Below, in pieces: positions 59,576 to 64,000 of a stretch of 64,000 nt of DNA. The number at the start of each line of letters is the position of its first letter. The stretch's first letter is position 1. A program made the translations under genes and the position numbers. Origin of the DNA: Butyrivibrio sp. (GTDB lineage: Bacteria; Bacillota; Clostridia; Lachnospirales; Lachnospiraceae); NCBI GenBank assembly GCA_015056565.1, contig SVGB01000016.1, forward strand, positions 19,884-83,883. Direction: 5' to 3'. The notes beneath the pieces were generated by a model that was not told the origin of the DNA, searched no databases, and saw nothing but the letters and a program-made list of their open reading frames with translations.

Positions 59576-60460
59576 ATGAGTTTTTTAACCTATCTCATTA
59601 ATGGACTTAGTCTTGGCAGTATATATGCCATCATAGCCCTTGGCTACACCATGGTTTATGGTATTGCCAAGATGCTGAATTTTGCTCATGGTGACTTCAT
59701 CATGGTGGGCTGCTATATTATCTTTTCAGTGAGCGCAGCGCTTTCAGGAAATTCAGTGGTGGGCATAATCGTGGCTATCATCCTGTGCACCGTTCTTGGC
59801 GTCACCACAGAGTTTGTGGCATACAGGCCCCTTCGAGGAGCGACATCTCCACTGGCGGTTCTGATAACAGCCATTGGTGTCAGCTACCTTCTGGAAAACA
59901 TCGCGCTTCTTATCTATGGCGCAGATATCAAGTCATTTACATCAGTAGTAACCTGGGAGGGCGTGAGCTTTGCAGGTGGTGAGCTCAAGATCCAGGGCGT
60001 AACCATCATAACTATCCTGGTGAGCGTAGTGATCCTCATTGCACTTCAGCTTTTCATCAACAAGACCAAGCAGGGACAGGCTATGCTGGCAGCTTCAGAA
60101 GATAAGGGAGCCGCAGCGCTTATGGGCATCAATGTCAACCGCACTATCGCTCTGACATTTGCCATTGGTTCAGCTCTTGCAGCTGTAGCCGGAGCGCTTC
60201 TTTGCTCAGCTTATCCGTCTCTTTCTCCATACACCGGCGCAATGCCTGGTATCAAGGCATTCGTGGCAGCGGTCCTTGGCGGTATCGGTTCAATTCCAGG
60301 AGCCATGATCGGCGGACTGGTACTGGGAATCGTTGAGATCCTGTCCAAGACCTACATTTCATCGCAGCTGTCTGACGCCATCGTATTCGGAATCCTTGTA
60401 GTGGTGCTTCTTGTTAAGCCTACAGGAATCCTTGGCAAGCAGATTCAGGAAAAAGTGTAA
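59576..60460 (+). CDS. livH: Branched-chain amino acid ABC transporter permease LivH
   Basis: 294 residues, strongly hydrophobic. NGLSLGSIYAIIALGYTMVYGIAKMLNFAHGDF at the N-terminus, the permease loop EDKGAAALMGINVNRTIALTFAIGSALAAVAG and the late AAVLGGIGSIPGAMIGGLVLG are typical. It forms the membrane channel with LivM. GGAGGT at 59564-59569 precedes the ATG. Its stop codon is part of family C copy 5. Confidence 0.95.
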   Translation: MSFLTYLINGLSLGSIYAIIALGYTMVYGIAKMLNFAHGDFIMVGCYIIFSVSAALSGNSVVGIIVAIILCTVLGVTTEFVAYRPLRGATSPLAVLITAIGVSYLLENIALLIYGADIKSFTSVVTWEGVSFAGGELKIQGVTIITILVSVVILIALQLFINKTKQGQAMLAASEDKGAAALMGINVNRTIALTFAIGSALAAVAGALLCSAYPSLSPYTGAMPGIKAFVAAVLGGIGSIPGAMIGGLVLGIVEILSKTYISSQLSDAIVFGILVVVLLVKPTGILGKQIQEKV

Positions 60461-60488
60461 ACCTGGCGAGGTCCTTTCGAGTCTGGTT
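60460..60488 (+). repeat. Family C stem-loop, copy 5
   Basis: AACC, T, GGC, loop GAGGTCCTTTCGA, GTC, T, GGTT. The first base is the last base of the livH stop codon. One pair in the upper stem is G-T. Confidence 0.78.
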
Positions 60489-60496
60489 GAAACTTT

Positions 60497-60566
60497 GTTC
60501 TGGCGAACGAAGGGAGAGCAGAACTTCATCTTTTGCGAACGAAGTGAGAGCAGAACTTCATCTTTT
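60497..60566 (+). repeat. Family D hairpin and 32-base direct repeat before livM
   Basis: GTTCTG/CAGAAC (60497-60502 and 60519-60524) encloses GCGAACGAAGGGAGAG. The 32 bases 60503-60534, beginning GCGAACGAAGGGAGAGCAGA, are repeated at 60535-60566 with one change (G to T). The hairpin also occurs before livF (62432-62459), in each case just after a family C copy. A T run and the livM ribosome-binding site follow. Confidence 0.82.
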
Positions 60567-60578
60567 TTTGGAGGTATT

Positions 60579-61631
60579 ATGAAGAGTAAGATAACCAAAA
60601 ACAATCTGATCACCTATGGCATCGTCATTGCTTTCTATATAATAGTTGAGATCCTGATGCTTACAGGAGTTTTATCAAGCCACATGAAGGGCCTTTTAGT
60701 CCCTATGTCATATTATGCGATAATCGCTGTAGCCCTTAACCTCTGTGTAGGTATTTTGGGAGAGCTGTCCATCGGACACTGCGGATTTATGTGCATCGGA
60801 GCTTTCACCAGCGCATTCTTTTCAAGGACAACTGAAAACAGCATTCCTACAGTGCCAAGATTTATCATGGCATTCATAATCGGAATCGCTTTTGCAGCGC
60901 TGTTTGGCTTCCTTATAGGTATTCCGGTTCTTCGCCTTAAAGGTGACTACCTGGCCATCGTAACTCTGGCCTTTGGCGAGATCATCAAGAACGTCATCAA
61001 CTCTTTTTACATCGGAATTGACGGAAACGGCCTGCATTTCTCCATGAAGGACAGCATGAGCCTTGGCATGGAGGCTGATGGCGACCTGATCGTCAATGGC
61101 GCCATGGGCATTACAGGAACACCCCACAACGCAAACTTCACCATCGGCATTGTGGTGCTGCTGATATCTCTTTTCGTGGTACAAAATCTTGTAAATTCCA
61201 GGGACGGCCGTGCGATCATGGCAATCCGTGACAACTATATCGCCGCAGAGGCAACGGGCATCAACATTACAGCCTACAAGATGATGGCATTCACCATTTC
61301 TGCTGCAATTGCAGGGGCTGCGGGAGTTCTTTTCTCCCACAACATCACCACACTGACGGCGTCATCCCAGTATTTTGGCTACAACGCATCCATCATGATC
61401 CTGGTTTACGTGGTGCTTGGCGGCATCGGAAACATCAGAGGTAGCGTCATTGCGGCCTGCGTGCTGTACCTGTTACCTGAGCTGCTTCGCGGCCTCAACA
61501 CCTACCGTATGCTGATCTATTCAATCGTCCTCATCGTCATGATGATCGTGAACTGGTCACCTAAGGTTATCGAGTGGAGGAAAAGAACTTTCGGCCGCTT
61601 TAATCTTAAACGCGCAAAGGAGGTGGCTTAA
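60579..61631 (+). CDS. livM: Branched-chain amino acid ABC transporter permease LivM
   Basis: 350 residues. AIIAVALNLCVGILGELSIGHCGFMCIGAFTSA, then RLKGDYLAIVTLAFGEIIKN, and IRDNYIAAEATGINITAYKMMAFTISAAIAGAAG are LivM hallmarks. ATG 60579 follows GGAGG at 60570-60574; the frame is open back to 60411, but that part overlaps livH and the repeats. It pairs with LivH. Confidence 0.95.
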   Translation: MKSKITKNNLITYGIVIAFYIIVEILMLTGVLSSHMKGLLVPMSYYAIIAVALNLCVGILGELSIGHCGFMCIGAFTSAFFSRTTENSIPTVPRFIMAFIIGIAFAALFGFLIGIPVLRLKGDYLAIVTLAFGEIIKNVINSFYIGIDGNGLHFSMKDSMSLGMEADGDLIVNGAMGITGTPHNANFTIGIVVLLISLFVVQNLVNSRDGRAIMAIRDNYIAAEATGINITAYKMMAFTISAAIAGAAGVLFSHNITTLTASSQYFGYNASIMILVYVVLGGIGNIRGSVIAACVLYLLPELLRGLNTYRMLIYSIVLIVMMIVNWSPKVIEWRKRTFGRFNLKRAKEVA

Positions 61632-61633
61632 AC

Positions 61634-62392
61634 ATGGCACTTCTTGACGTAAACAACTTAAGCATTTCATTTGGCGGACTTCGCGCCGTTGACAATTTCA
61701 ATATATCCATCGAAAAGGGCGAGCTCTACGGCCTTATCGGACCTAACGGCGCCGGCAAGACCACTGTTTTCAACCTTTTGACTGGTGTGTACAAGCCTGG
61801 CGAAGGTATCATCAGGCTTGACGGCGAGGACATAACAAGAAAGAGCACCATCGAGATCAACCACGCAGGAATTGCCAGAACCTTCCAGAACATCAGGCTT
61901 TTCAAGGACATGAGCGTTATCGACAATGTCAAGGTTGGACTTTCCGAGCACTTCAAGTACAGTGCCCTTGAGGGAATCCTTCACATGGGAAGGTATTCCA
62001 AGGTGGAAAAAGAGATGGACGCTGAGGCAATGCGCCTTCTTAAGGTCTTTGATCTTGACGCCGAGAGGGATACTTTGGCTGCGAACCTCCCTTATGGAAA
62101 ACAGCGTAAGCTTGAGATCGCAAGAGCTATGGCAACAGGCCCTAAGCTGCTGCTTCTTGATGAGCCTGCAGCTGGAATGAACCCCAACGAGACAAAAGAG
62201 CTGATGGACACCATAGCCCTTGTCCGCAGGGAATTTGACATGACGATCCTTCTTATCGAGCACGATATGAAGCTGGTTTCCGGAATCTGCGAAAAGCTCA
62301 CAGTACTGAATTTTGGCCGTGTGCTTTGCCAGGGCGAGACAAAAGAAGTGCTGGCTAATCCAGAAGTAATCACTGCTTATCTTGGAGGCTGA
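61634..62392 (+). CDS. livG: Branched-chain amino acid ABC transporter ATPase LivG
   Basis: 252 residues. Walker A GPNGAGKTTVFNLLTG, the LivG-specific GIARTFQNIRLFKDMSVIDNV, a shortened signature region (LPYGKQRKLEIARAM) and Walker B LLLLDEPAAGMNP are present. It energises LivHM together with LivF. AGGAGG precedes the ATG within the livM end. Confidence 0.95.
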   Translation: MALLDVNNLSISFGGLRAVDNFNISIEKGELYGLIGPNGAGKTTVFNLLTGVYKPGEGIIRLDGEDITRKSTIEINHAGIARTFQNIRLFKDMSVIDNVKVGLSEHFKYSALEGILHMGRYSKVEKEMDAEAMRLLKVFDLDAERDTLAANLPYGKQRKLEIARAMATGPKLLLLDEPAAGMNPNETKELMDTIALVRREFDMTILLIEHDMKLVSGICEKLTVLNFGRVLCQGETKEVLANPEVITAYLGG

Positions 62393-62394
62393 GA

Positions 62395-62425
62395 GAACTT
62401 GGTGAGGTTCTGTCGAACCTGGTTC
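62395..62425 (+). repeat. Family C stem-loop, copy 6
   Basis: GAACT, T, GGT, loop GAGGTTCTGTCGA, ACC, T, GGTTC (one T-G pair), starting 3 bases after the livG stop. Confidence 0.78.
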
Positions 62426-62431
62426 GAACGT

Positions 62432-62459
62432 GTTCTGGCGAACAAGGCGAGAGCAGAAC
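62432..62459 (+). repeat. Family D hairpin before livF
   Basis: GTTCTG, the 16-base centre GCGAACAAGGCGAGAG, then CAGAAC. It is the second occurrence of the hairpin found at 60497, again 6-10 bases after a family C copy. Confidence 0.75.
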
Positions 62460-62479
62460 TTCCTTATGAAAGGAATAGT

Positions 62480-63190
62480 ATGGCTATACTTGAAGTAAAA
62501 GACTTAACTGTATATTACGGCGTTATCAAGGCCCTTAAAGGGATCTCTTTTCACGTAGACAAGGGAGAAATCGTAGCCCTCATCGGTGCTAACGGCGCGG
62601 GCAAGACAACGACCCTTCACACTTTATCAGGTCTCATCGGCGCAGATGGTGGTACAATTAATTATAAGGGACATGAGCTTACCAAGGTTCCAAGCCATCA
62701 GATAGTGACCTTCGGAATGGCACAGGTGCCTGAAGGAAGACGCGTGTTCGCTGAGATGACAGTCCTTCAGAACCTGAAGATGGGTGCTTATACCAGGAGC
62801 GATAAAGCGGAGATGGAGGCTACACTTGCTACCATCTACAAGCGTTTTCCAAGGCTTGAAGAGCGTAAGAACCAGCTGGCTGGAACGCTTTCAGGCGGCG
62901 AGCAGCAGATGCTTGCCATGGGAAGAGCCCTGATGTCCCATCCTGACCTTATCCTGATGGATGAGCCATCAATGGGACTTTCACCAATCTTTGTTAATGA
63001 GATCTTCAGTATCATTGAGGACGTCAACAAGGACGGCGTGACAGTACTTCTTGTTGAGCAGAATGCCAAGAAGGCTCTTTCTATCGCTAACAGAGCATAT
63101 GTTTTAGAGACCGGTTCCATTGCAAAGGAAGGCGATGCAAAAGAGCTGCTCAATGATGAGTCGATCCGCAAGGCTTACCTTGGTGAGTGA
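62480..63190 (+). CDS. livF: Branched-chain amino acid ABC transporter ATPase LivF
   Basis: 236 residues. Walker A GANGAGKTTTLHTLSG, VPEGRRVFAEMTVLQNLKMGAY (LivF hallmark), signature LSGGEQQMLAMGRAL and Walker B LILMDEPSMGLSP. ATG 62480 follows AAAGGA at 62469-62474; the frame opens at 62399, but that part runs through the family C and D elements. Last transporter gene of the operon. Confidence 0.95.
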   Translation: MAILEVKDLTVYYGVIKALKGISFHVDKGEIVALIGANGAGKTTTLHTLSGLIGADGGTINYKGHELTKVPSHQIVTFGMAQVPEGRRVFAEMTVLQNLKMGAYTRSDKAEMEATLATIYKRFPRLEERKNQLAGTLSGGEQQMLAMGRALMSHPDLILMDEPSMGLSPIFVNEIFSIIEDVNKDGVTVLLVEQNAKKALSIANRAYVLETGSIAKEGDAKELLNDESIRKAYLGE

Positions 63191-63241
63191 TCCTGGCGGG
63201 AATATGTTTTTTCACATGTCATAGACAAAATGGAGGCGCAT

Positions 63242-63880
63242 ATGAAGCGTAACATAGTCATCACAATTGCAAGACAGTACGGAAGTGGCGGAAGAACTGT
63301 AGGTGAGATGCTGGCCAATGACCTGGGCATTCACTACTACGACCACGAACTGATCAAGCTTGCGTCTGAGGAGAGCGGCATCAACGAGAGCCTCTTTCTT
63401 GAGACAGATGAAAAGATGAGAAATAACGGGTTCTTTAAAGTTCCTGTGAGAGTATATACCGGAGAGATCATCGGGCCAAGCAGTAAGGACTTTACTTCTG
63501 AGGACAACCTCTTTGCCTTCCAGGCAAAATCCATCAAGAAGCTTGCAGAGACCACCAGCTGTGTTATCGTTGGAAGGGCTGCAGACTTTGTGCTCAGGGA
63601 CTATGACAACGTCCTTAGCGTGTTCGTTCATGCGCCACATGATTTCCTTGTGGAGCAGGCAGCCAAGGTAAAGAGCCTTCCTAAGGATGAACTTGAGAAG
63701 TTCATGGCCAAGGAGGACAAGTACAGGGCAGCATATTACGAGCACCACACAGGCCAGAAATGGACAGATGCCATGAACTACGACCTGTGCCTTGACAGCA
63801 GCAAGCTCGGGTTTGAGAAGTGCGTAGAGGCCATCAAGGCCCACGCCAAGGTCAGATTCGGGGAAGATATATTTGACTGA
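63242..63880 (+). CDS. Cytidylate kinase-like family protein
   Basis: 212 residues. The P-loop-like IARQYGSGGRTVGEMLANDLGI and the following YYDHELIKLA match the cytidylate-kinase-like family common in clostridia. VIVGRAADFVL and HAPHDFLVEQAAKV follow. Real Cmk has GPxGSGKS; this group has RxYGSGG, and its substrate is not established. GGAGG at 63232-63236 supports ATG 63242. It lies 51 bases after livF and may be cotranscribed. Confidence 0.8.
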   Translation: MKRNIVITIARQYGSGGRTVGEMLANDLGIHYYDHELIKLASEESGINESLFLETDEKMRNNGFFKVPVRVYTGEIIGPSSKDFTSEDNLFAFQAKSIKKLAETTSCVIVGRAADFVLRDYDNVLSVFVHAPHDFLVEQAAKVKSLPKDELEKFMAKEDKYRAAYYEHHTGQKWTDAMNYDLCLDSSKLGFEKCVEAIKAHAKVRFGEDIFD

Positions 63881-63890
63881 AGAAAGTAAG

Positions 63891-63919
63891 AGCGGAGGCG
63901 ATAAACCTCCGCTATTTTT
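63891..63919 (+). terminator. Terminator after the cytidylate kinase-like gene
   Basis: AGCGGAGG (63891-63898) pairs with CCTCCGCT (63906-63913) around a 7-base loop, followed by ATTTTTG. Confidence 0.9.
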
Positions 63920-63923
63920 GGCT

Positions 63924-64000
63924 AGACACGGGGACAAGACACGGGGACGGTTCTGTTGTCTTATTGCGCGCAATAAGACAACAGAACCGTCCCCGTGTCT
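63924..64000. repeat. Family A repeat, 64-bp perfect palindrome at the window end
   Basis: 63937-63968 and 63969-64000 are perfect complements of 32 bases without any loop, each with AGACACGGGGACGGTTCTGT; the centre is TTGCGCGCAA. A partial extra unit (GACACGGGGACA) lies at 63925-63936. The palindrome may continue past the window. Confidence 0.92.

Noticed and set aside
60497..60566. Kissing interaction between the family C loop (TCCTTTCG) and the family D loop (CGAAGGGA)
   Set aside because: It works on paper before livM with one G-U pair, but the corresponding loops before livF (TTCTGTCG and CGAACAAGG) do not pair, so it is not conserved.
60411..60578. Longer N-terminus for LivM
   Set aside because: The in-frame extension overlaps livH and runs through the family C and D repeats. 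ATG 60579 has a good ribosome-binding site and fits the family start.
7443..64000. CRISPR array made of the GGGGACGG repeats
   Set aside because: The copies are far apart, in mixed orientation and without regular spacers, and no cas genes are present.

Overview
This window looks like chromosomal DNA of a strictly anaerobic, plant-polysaccharide-using Lachnospiraceae member, probably close to Butyrivibrio or Pseudobutyrivibrio. That placement is inferred from gene content, not from a search: anaerobic (cobalt-early) B12 genes, type III glutamine synthetase, an Amt-PII fusion, diaminopimelate dehydrogenase, Fe-S aldo/keto reductases, pectin and rhamnose genes, and a giant InlB/MBG-repeat surface protein. 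No rRNA, tRNA, CRISPR array, prophage or transposase gene was seen.

Layout. 1-9.7 kb is the end of a cobalamin operon on the plus strand: cbiG (cut by the window edge), cbiH, a cbiJ-cbiE-cbiT triple fusion, cbiA, cobT, cobU, cobS, cbiB and a CobD-like decarboxylase. 9.9-14.7 kb holds rhaB-rhaA-rhaD on the minus strand with a divergent AraC regulator. Next come a phosphoribosyltransferase-like gene, ddh, metY and an Fe-S aldo/keto reductase. 19.1-33.6 kb is the nitrogen block: an Amt-GlnK fusion (minus) and an asnB-glnN-gltB-gltD operon (plus), separated by a membrane-anchored esterase. purF, trxA, nadE and a fused NMN adenylyltransferase/nicotinate phosphoribosyltransferase follow. 39-46.6 kb is a 2248-residue secreted surface protein flanked by two genes that share a small unrecognised domain. 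47.5-51.3 kb encodes cytoplasmic pectin enzymes (GH28, CE8) followed by a lipoprotein barnase and its barstar. After that come a yybP-ykoY (Mn2+) riboswitch before an ion transporter, a second Fe-S aldo/keto reductase, small membrane proteins, a CLC transporter, and a livJ-H-M-G-F branched-chain amino acid uptake operon.

The most interesting material is regulatory. The amt and asnB operons have nearly identical upstream regions: the same TTGTATACAA palindrome, the same TTGACA-17-TAAACT promoter, and the same 5' leader RNA with two terminator-like hairpins. The 5' arm of each terminator can instead form a small hairpin with a six-base loop carrying A1 and G4, the signature expected for ANTAR-type antitermination. 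The livJ promoter has the same -10 and palindrome. A second signal is a family of six short stem-loops placed directly after stop codons inside the asnB-glnN and liv operons. Their 13-base loop (GAGGTNYTTTCGA) and T-T mismatch are constant, while their stems change in a compensatory way.

The window is also sprinkled with two related palindromic repeat families built around GGGGACG. One copy forms a 57-bp perfect hairpin shared by two convergent genes, one is nested inside another, and one is translated in frame inside gltD. No gene that could mobilise them lies in the window.
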